DNA of 64,000 nucleotides from contig CAKSSN010000001.1 in assembly GCA_934489015.1 (NCBI GenBank), positions 62,001-126,000 of the forward strand, in the 5' to 3' direction. Source of the DNA: an uncultured Clostridia bacterium (GTDB taxonomy: Bacteria > Bacillota > Clostridia > UBA1381). The notes under the pieces were generated by a model. It saw only the letters and a program-made list of their open reading frames with translations, was not told where the DNA came from and did not search any database. The position numbers were made by a program, and so were the translations under genes. Shown here in pieces: positions 7,627-16,666 of this stretch (positions are counted from its first letter, which is position 1; each line of letters opens with the position of its first letter).

Positions 7627-8841
7627 ATGAAAAAAAATATTCTTATCGCGCAGTCCGGCGGCCCGACAGCCGCAATAAATGCAAGCCTTGCAGGTGTAGT
7701 AAGCTATGCGATAAAAAGCGGAGCGTATGATAAGGTTATCGGAAGCGTAAACGGAATAGAGGGCGTTTTAAAGGAAAACTTTGTTTCTATGGAGAAGTTT
7801 AAAAACGAAGATAATGTAAGGCTCCTTAAGCAAACTCCCTCGTCATATCTCGGCTCGTGCAGAAAAAAACTTTCCGATGACGGTGAGCTTTATGACGAAA
7901 TATTCGGCATATTTGAAAAACATAATATCGGCGTATTTATATATATCGGCGGAAACGATTCAATGGATACCGTTGATAAAATTAGCCGCCATGCAAAAAA
8001 AAGCGGCAGAGATATATCCGTTATCGGCGTTCCTAAAACGATTGATAACGATCTTGTTCTTACGGACCATACGCCGGGCTACGCAAGCGCTGCAAAGTAT
8101 ATAGCAAATTCGGTAAGGCAGCTTGCGCTCGATACGTCAGTGTATGATATGAAATCAATTATAGTAACCGAAATCATGGGCAGAAATGCCGGGTGGCTGA
8201 CTGCTGCCGCCGCTCTTGCAAATGATGATATATTGGCGCCGGTTGATATTATATGCTTGCCCGAAGTGCCGTTTGATATGGATAGTTTTATAGAAAAGCT
8301 TGCCGAAACAGAGGAAAAAAAGCAGACTACAATAGTTGCCGTTTCAGAGGGTATATGCGATAAAAATGGCGAATATATCCTTGCCGGAATACAGTCGCAG
8401 GCAAAAAGCGACGGCTTTGCTCATGCAGCGCTCGGCGGAGTCGGCAAGCATATAGAGCTTGAAATTGCAAAGCGGCTCGGAATAAAAACGCGCTCCCTTG
8501 AATTCAGCACGCTCCAGAGATGTAACGCCGAAACGGCTTCACAGCGCGATATTGACGAATCGTTTGCGCAGGGTGAGGAGGGCGTAAGGCTTGCTATAAA
8601 CGGTGAGAGCGGAAAAATGGTCGGCATAGTAAGAGAAATCGGAGAGGAATATAAGCCGAAGATAACTTCTTTTGATGTTTCTCTTGTTGCGAATAAGGAA
8701 AAAAGAATACCTCAAAATATGCTTTTGTCCGATGGCTTTGGCGTAACCGATGAATTTATAAAATATGCAAGACCGCTTATTTGCGGACAGCCGCATATTA
8801 TTTATAAGGACGGAATAATGGACCTTATTTTAAGGGATTAA
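7627..8841 (+). CDS. pfp: Phosphofructokinase, probably PPi-dependent
   Basis: The 404-residue protein phosphorylates fructose 6-phosphate in glycolysis. The phosphoryl-donor motif reads GGNDS rather than the ATP-type GGDGS, and the following motif reads PKTIDND with lysine in place of the ATP-type glycine. The Asp/Lys pair at these positions is the accepted signature of pyrophosphate-dependent enzymes. Other family motifs are IAQSGGPTAAINAS near the N-terminus and EIMGRNAGWL for sugar phosphate. I place the start at the ATG at 7627, where MKKNILIAQSGG matches family N-termini and AAAGGAATG precedes it; a longer in-frame start at 7588 overlaps rsmE. PPi use makes the step reversible and saves ATP, as is common in anaerobic Clostridia. 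Confidence 0.9.
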   Translation: MKKNILIAQSGGPTAAINASLAGVVSYAIKSGAYDKVIGSVNGIEGVLKENFVSMEKFKNEDNVRLLKQTPSSYLGSCRKKLSDDGELYDEIFGIFEKHNIGVFIYIGGNDSMDTVDKISRHAKKSGRDISVIGVPKTIDNDLVLTDHTPGYASAAKYIANSVRQLALDTSVYDMKSIIVTEIMGRNAGWLTAAAALANDDILAPVDIICLPEVPFDMDSFIEKLAETEEKKQTTIVAVSEGICDKNGEYILAGIQSQAKSDGFAHAALGGVGKHIELEIAKRLGIKTRSLEFSTLQRCNAETASQRDIDESFAQGEEGVRLAINGESGKMVGIVREIGEEYKPKITSFDVSLVANKEKRIPQNMLLSDGFGVTDEFIKYARPLICGQPHIIYKDGIMDLILRD

Positions 8842-8862
8842 TCTTTCGCGGGAGGCATATAA

Positions 8863-9963
8863 ATGAAGCTTTTTGAAAACAAATGGTTTGATCTTGTGCT
8901 TTGCGGCATTGTGCTTATAATTTGCTATAAGGTTATTGACAATTACCGCGATATTTTTTCCGTTGTGGGAAAATGCGTCGGTGTTTTAACGCCGTTTATT
9001 GCAGGCGTTGTGATGGCGTTTTTCTTTTCAAAGCCTGTCGGGAAAATACAGGCATGGCTTGAAAAGAATAAAAACAGCTTTATAAAGCGCAGCGCAAAGG
9101 CGATAGGAATATTATGCGTTTATCTTGCTTTGGCGGCTTTTGTCGGGTTTATGATAATGTTTATAGCTCCGCGCCTTTATAAAAATATCCGCGAGTTTGC
9201 GGCAAATCTGCCTAAGTACTACGGTGTTTTAACGGATTTTATAAATAAAAATGAGGTTTTGTCGAAATATATTGCCGCAGACAGTTTTAAAAATAAGCTT
9301 TTGCAGATGATAAATCTTGAAAATGTGAATAAGTGGGTGTCGGTAGTTTCCGGCGTTGCAAACTCGTTTGTTTCGGTATTTCTGGCGGTTGTGTTTTCGA
9401 TTTATCTTATAATAGAAAAGGAAGATATTTTCGGGTTTTTCCGCGTTGTCAAGGCAAGACTTTTTAAAGGAAAGTCGGTTGAGATAGCCGTAATGTACGG
9501 CAGAAAAATTATAGATATTTTTTATTCGTATATATCCGGAATGCTCCTTGACGCGATTTTAATCGGAGCAATTACGGCAGCGGCGCTTTCGCTGTTTAAG
9601 GTGCCTTACGCGGTTTTGCTCGGACTTCTCGTTGCTGTCGGAAATATGATACCGTTTTTCGGCGCGATTATTTCAACGGTTATAGTCTTTATCATAAGCG
9701 CAATAACCTTAGGCCCGATAAATGCGCTTTGGATATTGCTCTTTCAGCTTGTTTTGGGGCAGATTGACGGCAATCTTATTCAGCCGAGAATACTCAGCTC
9801 GTCTACGGGAATAAGTCCGCTTCTGGTGCTTTTGTCGGTGCTTGTTTTCGGAAATCTTTTCGGAGTGGTCGGAATGATTGCCGGAGTCCCGGTTTGCGCC
9901 GTTATAAAAATAATAATACTTGATTTTTTGGATAACGGCAGAATTGATGCCAGCAGAGAATAA
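8863..9963 (+). CDS. AI-2E family (PF01594) membrane permease
   Basis: The 366-residue integral membrane protein has about seven to eight hydrophobic segments and the family's conserved late segment around LLVAVGNMIPFFGAIISTVI and DGNLIQPRILSSSTGISPLL. The family includes TqsA and sodium- or lithium-linked exporters; substrates are rarely known and cannot be assigned here. A central amphipathic stretch (~95-150) precedes the second membrane block. GGGAGGC lies 8 bases before the ATG. It ends the housekeeping run and is followed at once by a terminator. Confidence 0.88.
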   Translation: MKLFENKWFDLVLCGIVLIICYKVIDNYRDIFSVVGKCVGVLTPFIAGVVMAFFFSKPVGKIQAWLEKNKNSFIKRSAKAIGILCVYLALAAFVGFMIMFIAPRLYKNIREFAANLPKYYGVLTDFINKNEVLSKYIAADSFKNKLLQMINLENVNKWVSVVSGVANSFVSVFLAVVFSIYLIIEKEDIFGFFRVVKARLFKGKSVEIAVMYGRKIIDIFYSYISGMLLDAILIGAITAAALSLFKVPYAVLLGLLVAVGNMIPFFGAIISTVIVFIISAITLGPINALWILLFQLVLGQIDGNLIQPRILSSSTGISPLLVLLSVLVFGNLFGVVGMIAGVPVCAVIKIIILDFLDNGRIDASRE

Positions 9964-9964
9964 T

Positions 9965-10012
9965 AAAAAGCCATGACTCTTGTTTTTAGAAGTCATGGCT
10001 TTTTAATTTTTT
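9965..10012. terminator. Bidirectional intrinsic terminator
   Basis: AAAAAGCCATGACT (9965-9978) pairs with AGTCATGGCTTTTT (9991-10004) and a long T-run follows on the plus strand. The A-run on the left would serve as a T-run for minus-strand transcripts. Confidence 0.88.
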
Positions 10013-10106
10013 TTTTGCGCAGCGTGGCAAAAAGCGGAATGTGGCATTAGGTTTTGACTAACCCGAAATGAGAAACATCGTGTACGGCTGTGTTTTTTTA
10101 AATTAA

Positions 10107-10137
10107 ATGACCTCCGGCGCGGTGCGCGGGAGGTCAT
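10107..10137 (-). terminator. Terminator hairpin of the LRR operon
   Basis: ATGACCTCC (10107-10115) pairs with GGAGGTCAT (10129-10137) around a GC-rich loop, 27 bp past the stop of the minus-strand LRR gene. The downstream T-tract on the minus strand is weak (TTTAATTT). Confidence 0.55.
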
Positions 10138-10163
10138 GTTCTTTTATGCGATCAGAAGTTTTT

Positions 10164-12731
10164 TTATTTTGCGATGCTTCTTTTAATTGTTTCGGGAACG
10201 GAAACAAATGGCGTTAAATCGTCCCAGACAAATATCTTAACAGCTTCAATATCACCGTTTAATGTAATTTGGATTTCGGAAGTGTTATTCAAAGCTTCTT
10301 GTATATCGGATAGTCTTCCGTCCGCCGAGAAGCCGGCGGCGGTGATTTTTTTGCCGCTTGGGATATTAATCGGTGAAATATTTATCATGCAGCTGTTTTC
10401 CGAAAACTCCGCCGTGCTTTCGGTATAGGGCCCCGTGTATTCAAATTCCGCATTTTCAAGCGGAGTGTTTTGCTCCTCTATAACTATTTTTTTCCACTGC
10501 TGCGGACTGCCGGAGTATGTAACCGTTTTAAGTGCGCTGCAGAAGTAAAAAGCGCCGTATGATATTTTTTGCATACTGCTCGCAACAGTCACAGATTTTA
10601 AGCTGCTGCAGAAATAGAATGTGTTTTCCTCCAAAACAGTGAGGCTTGACGGAATGTCAACGTGTTCGAGCGCATAGCATGACGAAAGAGCGTACTTCCC
10701 TAAAAGCTCAAGCCCTTCGTTTAGCTGTATTTCGGTTAAATTGTTGCAGCTTGAAAAAGCGTCGCTGCCTATTTCCTTTACCGTTTCGGGAAGAACTATT
10801 TTTGTAAGATTTTTGACGGATTTAAAAGCCTCCGGAGCAATTTTTTCAACCTCCGGAACTGCAAATTCCGTCACCTGTCTGCTGCGCGGATAAAGCAGAA
10901 GTGTTTTTCTATCTTTGCTGTATAAAATTCCGTTTTCATCTGATGAAAATACTGCATTATCGGGTGATACGGTGATTTTTTCGAGAGCGGTGCTGCTCAT
11001 TGCGTTCTGCCCAAGCTTTTCAACGCTTGACGGAATATAAACCGACTTTAATTTATATGAAGAGCAACAGCTGTCTGCAAGCGCTTTTATGCCCTCTGCT
11101 ATGGTAATGCTTGTTATGTCGGAGGAAATGTCAAGCAGCCAGTCGCCGCTGTATACACAGCCATCGGCCAGATTATTTTTAAAATAGGCGGTGTTTACCA
11201 ATATTTCCGGGCCGACCTCTTCAACGGAGTTCGGTATTTGAATAGTTTCAAGCTGTGCGCAGCCGTAAAATGCTCTCCTGTTTATTGTTTTTAAGCCGTC
11301 ATTTAAATTGATTTTTTTAATATTATTGTTTTTACTGAAAGCTTCGGCGCTTATTACAAGCGTTGTCGGAGTAAGTGTATATTCTTCAAGTGTGCAGGCT
11401 ATCGGAAAGAGGACAAGCTCTGTTTTATCCTTGTTGTATAAAATCCCGTATTCGTCCGAGCTGTACGAAGTATTGTTTTCGCTTACGGTTATCCTTTCAA
11501 GTGCGCTGTCGCCCTCAAATACATTTGTCGTCAGCTTTTTAATTCCGCTGCCGATATATACGCTTGAAAGCATGGTACAGTTTTTAAATGCATTTGAATA
11601 AAGATTTTCCACATTGTCGGGAATAACTAATTCTTCAAGCTGTGTACAGTTTTGAAAAGCCCATTCGTCAATTGATTTGACTCCGTTTCCGAAATCAATA
11701 TTTTTAAGCGATGAGCAGCGCGAAAAAGCGGTAGCTCTTATGGACTGAACGCTGTCGGGTATTTTTATTTCGGTGAGAGCCGAGCAGCCGGCAAAAAATC
11801 CCGTGTTTATGTATTCAGGTCCGTCTTCAATAGTAACATCTGCAAGCTGCTTGCAGTTCCAGTATACGTCGCCGCTGTAGGAAATATCGGCATAGATAAC
11901 AGCTTCCGTAAAGCCGCAGCCCTGAAAAGCTCTGCCTTTTATTTCCTTTACGTTATCCGGTGAAAATTCTATGCGTTTAAGACTGCCGCAACCCTCAAAA
12001 GCGCCGCTGCCGATTACGGTAACGGTATCCGGCAGTGTAAAGCTTTCGGCACTTAGTGCAGGCGGGCAGCGCAGAATTTCGGTTTTATCCGCATTGTAAA
12101 GTCTGCCGTCCGCATCAGATGAAAAAAATTTATTTTGTCCGCTGACCTCAAAGCTTGAAAGTGATGTGCAGCTGCCGAAGGCAAGATAACCGATTTCGCA
12201 GACGTTTTGCGCGATTTTAACGCTTTCAATGCTCTTGCAGCCGAAAAATGCGTATGCCCCGATTTTTTCATGACTGTTCGGGAGCGTTATTGAGTATAAT
12301 GCGCTGCAGCTTTGAAATGCATATGCCCCGATTTCAGAAAGCGACTGCGGCAGAGATACTACACTTAGCTTGCTGCAGCTGTAAAAAGCATTTTCGCTTA
12401 TTTTTGTAAGCGAGCTGTCCGACGCGTTAAGTACGGTAAGCTTATTAAGACCGCTGAATGCGTAAACGCCTATACTTGTTACGTTTTTCCCGATTTGAAC
12501 ATAGCTTATGCTGCTTTTGAAGCTGTCCCACGGCGGCGGAGAAAAATAATCGTAATCATACATATCTCCGCTTCCGCTTATTACAAGTCGGTTTAAGGAT
12601 GAAATATATTCCCACGTAAGATTATCTCCGCATTTGCCGCTTGTTTCGTCGGCAAGCGCCGCAGCGGGAAGTATTGAAAACATCACGCACAGCGCGATTA
12701 AAGCCGATATAATTTTTCTGTTTATGTTCAT
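10164..12731 (-). CDS. Secreted BspA-like leucine-rich-repeat protein
   Basis: The 855-residue protein begins with a Sec signal peptide (charged MNINRK, hydrophobic core, AAALADE cleavage region). Most of the rest is a long array of LRR_5/BspA-type repeats, each about 23 residues, with the recurrent pattern AFxxCxxLxxIxxPxxVxxIGxxAF. Several repeats are interrupted by SSDxxGxLYNxDKTEL-type inserts, which recur four times. The last ~85 residues are not LRR; they end in AVKIFVWDDLTPFVSVP, a module also seen at the ends of secreted proteins in the 36-60 kb region. Such proteins commonly bind host or partner-cell surfaces. It has no SLH domain, unlike its upstream partner, from which it is separated by only nine bases, so its attachment may be indirect or absent. 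Confidence 0.88.
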   Translation of the reverse strand: MNINRKIISALIALCVMFSILPAAALADETSGKCGDNLTWEYISSLNRLVISGSGDMYDYDYFSPPPWDSFKSSISYVQIGKNVTSIGVYAFSGLNKLTVLNASDSSLTKISENAFYSCSKLSVVSLPQSLSEIGAYAFQSCSALYSITLPNSHEKIGAYAFFGCKSIESVKIAQNVCEIGYLAFGSCTSLSSFEVSGQNKFFSSDADGRLYNADKTEILRCPPALSAESFTLPDTVTVIGSGAFEGCGSLKRIEFSPDNVKEIKGRAFQGCGFTEAVIYADISYSGDVYWNCKQLADVTIEDGPEYINTGFFAGCSALTEIKIPDSVQSIRATAFSRCSSLKNIDFGNGVKSIDEWAFQNCTQLEELVIPDNVENLYSNAFKNCTMLSSVYIGSGIKKLTTNVFEGDSALERITVSENNTSYSSDEYGILYNKDKTELVLFPIACTLEEYTLTPTTLVISAEAFSKNNNIKKINLNDGLKTINRRAFYGCAQLETIQIPNSVEEVGPEILVNTAYFKNNLADGCVYSGDWLLDISSDITSITIAEGIKALADSCCSSYKLKSVYIPSSVEKLGQNAMSSTALEKITVSPDNAVFSSDENGILYSKDRKTLLLYPRSRQVTEFAVPEVEKIAPEAFKSVKNLTKIVLPETVKEIGSDAFSSCNNLTEIQLNEGLELLGKYALSSCYALEHVDIPSSLTVLEENTFYFCSSLKSVTVASSMQKISYGAFYFCSALKTVTYSGSPQQWKKIVIEEQNTPLENAEFEYTGPYTESTAEFSENSCMINISPINIPSGKKITAAGFSADGRLSDIQEALNNTSEIQITLNGDIEAVKIFVWDDLTPFVSVPETIKRSIAK

Positions 12732-12740
12732 AATGCCTCC

Positions 12741-14636
12741 TTATCTGTTATTGAGCTCATAAGAAAATTTTGAAAACATGGTTGCCGTAGCGGCTCTTGT
12801 AGGAGCAACCTTCGGATAGATTGCATATTCATATCCATTTACGGAATGAATAAACATAACATTCTCATCAAAGCACCATGCGACAGGAATTTTTGCATAG
12901 TCCGATATATCCGAATAGTCGTTGTAGCCCTCAAGAGCAGATGAAATATCCGAATTGTCAAGCGATACGTCAAGTCCCTTTGACTGTGCGTACCGATAGA
13001 ATATAGCCGCAATCTGTTCTCTTGTTATAACGTCATCGGGTGAGAAGGTTGTATCTCCCGTTCCGGTAATTACGCCGTTTGACGCTGCCCATGAAACAGC
13101 CTTTTTATACCAGTCCTGCGTTAAGTCGGTAAATTTTGAGCTTTCGCTCGCCTGCGGGCTTCCGGCAAGACGGTAAAACATTGTTGCAAACTGCGCTCTT
13201 GTTATTGTATCGTCGGGGGAGAAGGTGTCATTGCCTGTTCCTGTCATAATTCCGCTGTCGAGACAGAACTCTATGCCGGAGTGATTTGGATCACCGTCCG
13301 CGCTTTGTATATCCTTGAATTTTTTAACAGCGCAGCCGTTTCCCTTTTCCTCGCAGGTATATCTGTCGTCAGCCGCCGCCGTCGGCTCACCCTTTTCGAT
13401 AGTTTCACCCGTGTCGAGTAAAATGCATTTAAAGCCGTTATCTTTTGCATATTGTTCGGCAGCTGTGCCGCTGTAGCATTTGATTACAAGATTTTCATTT
13501 CTGACGTCATAGTCGTCTACATAGTCCCAGCCGAAAGCGTGCATATCAATCTGAGTTACGCTTCTTGGTATTGTAATCTCGTTTAAATTGTTGCAGCGGA
13601 AAAACGCCGCCTGACCTATATGCTCAACTCCTTCTTCAATTGTGAGATTTGAAAGGCTTTCACACCATGAAAATGCATTGTCACCTATTTCCTTAACATT
13701 TCCGGGAATTACAACATTGTTAAGATTTTTGCACCAATAGAAGCCAAGCTTTGAAATTGATTTTAATGTTGATGGAATTTTAACCGATGTAATATTTGAC
13801 ATTTCAAATGCGTCAACGCCCATCAGAGTTATGCCTTCTCTTATTTCAATATCGCCCGTTGCTTCCCATTCGTGAATTTGCTTGTTTAGCGTAGGTGCAG
13901 ACGGGTCGGAATTTTCTATTGTCGCGTAGCCTATTCTTATTCCGGCTATTAAATATTGCCCGTGATACTGTATGCCGCCTGAACGGTTATTTGCGTCTTT
14001 ATCATATTCCGTGCCGTAAAATATTCTCTTGCCTATATATTCAAGTCCGCTCGGAAGCGTTATGTTTTTGAGCGCTTCTCCGCTTATAGCCTCACTGCCT
14101 ATGTATTTTACACTTTCGGGGATAACAAGAGTGTCAAGCTCATCGCCGCAGTTTATTGCGAAATCTTTTATAACCTCAAGTCCGTCGTTTAATTTAAGAT
14201 ACTTTAAATAACGGCCGTATATCGAGTTGACGCCGATTTCTTTTATAGAGGACGGAAGTGTAATTCCGAAAATTCTCATTGACCCCTCACGAAGTGCGCC
14301 ATCGGCTATCGCGGTAACAGGGTGTCCTTTTATTTCGGAAGGTATGTTTAATTCAATACCAAAGCCGGAGTCCGAATTCCCCATAAATCTTGCCGAATAA
14401 TCGGTGATCATCGCCGACCCGTCCTCACGAATTGTATAAACAAGCGAAGTCAGATCGTTCGGGTCGTCCTTTTCCCGCATTTGTTCCATATCGTCGGTTA
14501 CTGCCGTTTTGCTTTGTTCATAGTATTCCGAGCCGTATTCCGTATCGTAAACGTTCCATGCATTTGCAGGCTGACCGACTGCGGCGAATAACGCGGTAAA
14601 GCTTAGCATAAAGGTAATGATTTTTTTGAGTTTCAT
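12741..14636 (-). CDS. LRR surface protein with C-terminal SLH anchors
   Basis: The 631-residue protein has a signal peptide (MKLKKIITFMLSF... up to about PANAW). Residues ~60-410 hold BspA-type leucine-rich repeats interrupted by a YHGQYLIAG-type insert. Residues ~440-625 hold S-layer homology modules: SGIMTGTGNDTFSPDDTITRAQFATMF, SNGVITGTGDTTFSPDDVITREQIAAIF and a weaker third ending in TRAATATMFSKF (broken here by insertion of extra residues). SLH domains bind pyruvylated cell-wall polymers, so this protein is surface-displayed. It is the first gene of the two-gene minus-strand operon. Confidence 0.9.
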   Translation of the reverse strand: MKLKKIITFMLSFTALFAAVGQPANAWNVYDTEYGSEYYEQSKTAVTDDMEQMREKDDPNDLTSLVYTIREDGSAMITDYSARFMGNSDSGFGIELNIPSEIKGHPVTAIADGALREGSMRIFGITLPSSIKEIGVNSIYGRYLKYLKLNDGLEVIKDFAINCGDELDTLVIPESVKYIGSEAISGEALKNITLPSGLEYIGKRIFYGTEYDKDANNRSGGIQYHGQYLIAGIRIGYATIENSDPSAPTLNKQIHEWEATGDIEIREGITLMGVDAFEMSNITSVKIPSTLKSISKLGFYWCKNLNNVVIPGNVKEIGDNAFSWCESLSNLTIEEGVEHIGQAAFFRCNNLNEITIPRSVTQIDMHAFGWDYVDDYDVRNENLVIKCYSGTAAEQYAKDNGFKCILLDTGETIEKGEPTAAADDRYTCEEKGNGCAVKKFKDIQSADGDPNHSGIEFCLDSGIMTGTGNDTFSPDDTITRAQFATMFYRLAGSPQASESSKFTDLTQDWYKKAVSWAASNGVITGTGDTTFSPDDVITREQIAAIFYRYAQSKGLDVSLDNSDISSALEGYNDYSDISDYAKIPVAWCFDENVMFIHSVNGYEYAIYPKVAPTRAATATMFSKFSYELNNR

Positions 14637-14681
14637 AAAACATCTGCCTTTCGTTTGGAATTGTAATAAATATCTATAAGC

Positions 14682-14710
14682 ATTTTACCATGTTTTAATA
14701 AAAAAGTAAA
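14682..14710 (-). promoter_or_regulatory. Candidate promoter of the LRR/SLH operon
   Basis: On the minus strand TTTACT (14705-14710) and TAAAAT (14682-14687) are 17 bp apart, about 46 bp upstream of the start codon. The -10 is good and the -35 moderate. Confidence 0.45.
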
Positions 14711-14830
14711 TAATATTTCTGAAAAAGTCATTGACTAAAACGGAAATTTTTAAATTTCCTATTTATTTTATTAAAAATGTGTGATATAATGTTATCAGAA
14801 TAATGTGCAGCGGCAAAATGAGGGGTTATA

Positions 14831-16564
14831 ATGTTTTGTGATAAGTTAAATGAGTATATGCTGAAGGTTTCATGCCCCGCAAAGGAGCTTAGCCGCCTTT
14901 GCGGAATTTCCGAAGCAACAATAAGCAGATATCGCTCCGGTGAGCGCACGCCGGATGCCTGTTCTCCCGAAATGGAGAAGCTGTGTCGCGGAATTTGCGC
15001 GGCGGCGGAGCAAAGAGGCGCTGAGGGGATTGCTTTTGAGGAGGTTTTTGAAGCGCTGTGCGGCTGCTTGGGCGGGGGAGAGTTTGATTATGACACGTTT
15101 CGCATAAAGCTTAATATGCTTTTTTCATCTCTTGAAATTAATGCGGCGGAAATGTCGAGAACGCTTAAATATGACTCGTCTTATATTTCGCGTATAAGAA
15201 GCGGTCAGAGAAAGCCGACAAGACCGGAAATATTTGCACGCGCGGCGGCGGACTATATTGCGCGCAGCTGCGGCGGCGACAGCGATAAAAAAATTGTTTC
15301 GCAAATGATCGGAAAGCAGCCTGACGATTTTAATGAAAAAAACAAATATGCTCTTTGTATTACCGAATGGCTCACCGATGGCGCTCCTGCGGAAATTTTC
15401 AAAAATCCGATGTCCGAGTTTCTCGAAAAGCTTGACAGCTTTGATTTAAACGAATACATACGCTCCATCGGCTTTGACGATTTAAAGGTGCCGACGCTTC
15501 CTTTTCAGCTGCCGTCCTCAAGGAGCTATTACGGTATTGAGGAAATGAAAATGGGAGAGCTTGATTTCCTTAAGGCGACCGCGCTTTCAAGAGCTTCTGA
15601 GGAGGTTTTCATGTGCAGCGATATGCAGATGGACGATATGGCGGCGGATATGGACTTTTCAAGAAAGTATATGTTCGGTCTTGCGGCAATGCTTAAAAAG
15701 GGACTTCATTTAAATGTGGTACATAATCTTTGCCGCCCGTTTGACGAGATTATGCTCGGCCTTGTCTGCTGGATACCGCTTTATATGACGGGACAGATTT
15801 CACCGTATTATTTAAAGGGTGAGCATAACCGCATATTTTGTCATTTTCTGAATGTTTCCGGCGCTGCCGCGCTAAGCGGAGAGAGCATAGCCGGATTTCA
15901 CGATAAGGGTAAATATTATCTGACAAAAATTAAGGATGAAAAAGCGTATTACCGCGAAAGAGCAAAATGTATTCTTGAAAAAGCTCTGCCGCTTATGGAG
16001 ATATATAAAGAGGACAGAAAAAATGCATTTGAAGCGTTTTTAATTTCTCAGGCGCAGGTCGGCGGAAACAGAAAGGGCATACTTTCCGCGCCGCCCGTAT
16101 ATACCATGACGGACGACTTTTTAAAGAGCTTTCTTAAAAAGAGAAGTGTCGGCGGCGAGCTGACCGAAAAAATTCTGCTCGGCGCGGCAGAGAGCAGAAA
16201 TCGGGTTTTAAAAATCCTTGAAAATAATTTTATATGCGATGATATACCAGATATTTCAAAGGAGGAATTTTTAAAACGCCCCGTGTCGCTTTCACTGCCG
16301 TTTATGTTCTGCGCCGAAAGCTTTGAATATACATATGAAGAATTTGTGCAGCATTGCATACTCACGGATGAGTTTTGCAAAAAGCAGAAAAATTATACCG
16401 TGAAGCACACGGGCGCAAATGAGTTCAGAAATATACAAATTTTTATACAAGAGAAAAAATGCGTTGTAATATCAAAAAATAATTCTCCGGCAATTCATTT
16501 TGTCCTGAAGCATCCGACATTGGTCGATGCTATTGAAAAAATGGAGTTTCCGCTGCTTAAATAA
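14831..16564 (+). CDS. Double-HTH regulator of unknown target
   Basis: The 577-residue protein carries two XRE-like helix-turn-helix segments. The first is at ~15-40 (AKELSRLCGISEATISRYRSGERTP) and the second at ~95-122 (AAEMSRTLKYDSSYISRIRSGQRKP); both end in the same RYRSGxRxP/RIRSGxRxP pattern, so the N-terminus is an internal duplication. The remaining ~430 residues are a soluble, mixed alpha/beta region with no motif I can assign; it contains KGLHLNVVHNLCRPFDEIM, which may belong to a ligand- or phospholipase-D-like fold, but this is speculative. The ATG at 14831 follows GAGGGG. It is divergent from the LRR/SLH operon, making that operon a plausible target. Confidence 0.7.
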   Translation: MFCDKLNEYMLKVSCPAKELSRLCGISEATISRYRSGERTPDACSPEMEKLCRGICAAAEQRGAEGIAFEEVFEALCGCLGGGEFDYDTFRIKLNMLFSSLEINAAEMSRTLKYDSSYISRIRSGQRKPTRPEIFARAAADYIARSCGGDSDKKIVSQMIGKQPDDFNEKNKYALCITEWLTDGAPAEIFKNPMSEFLEKLDSFDLNEYIRSIGFDDLKVPTLPFQLPSSRSYYGIEEMKMGELDFLKATALSRASEEVFMCSDMQMDDMAADMDFSRKYMFGLAAMLKKGLHLNVVHNLCRPFDEIMLGLVCWIPLYMTGQISPYYLKGEHNRIFCHFLNVSGAAALSGESIAGFHDKGKYYLTKIKDEKAYYRERAKCILEKALPLMEIYKEDRKNAFEAFLISQAQVGGNRKGILSAPPVYTMTDDFLKSFLKKRSVGGELTEKILLGAAESRNRVLKILENNFICDDIPDISKEEFLKRPVSLSLPFMFCAESFEYTYEEFVQHCILTDEFCKKQKNYTVKHTGANEFRNIQIFIQEKKCVVISKNNSPAIHFVLKHPTLVDAIEKMEFPLLK

Positions 16565-16570
16565 GCATAA

Positions 16571-16600
16571 GGGCGCTGCATCGTGCAGCGCCCTGTTTAT
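16571..16600 (+). terminator. Terminator hairpin after the double-HTH gene
   Basis: GGGCGCTGCA (16571-16580) and TGCAGCGCCC (16584-16593) form a perfect 10-bp stem with a three-base loop; the following TGTTTATG is only moderately T-rich. Confidence 0.7.
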
Positions 16601-16666
16601 GTGTTGACGATTTTTTTGTCTTTGAACGGTCTGCGCTAAAAGCAACACTTAATTAGGGACTGCTGA

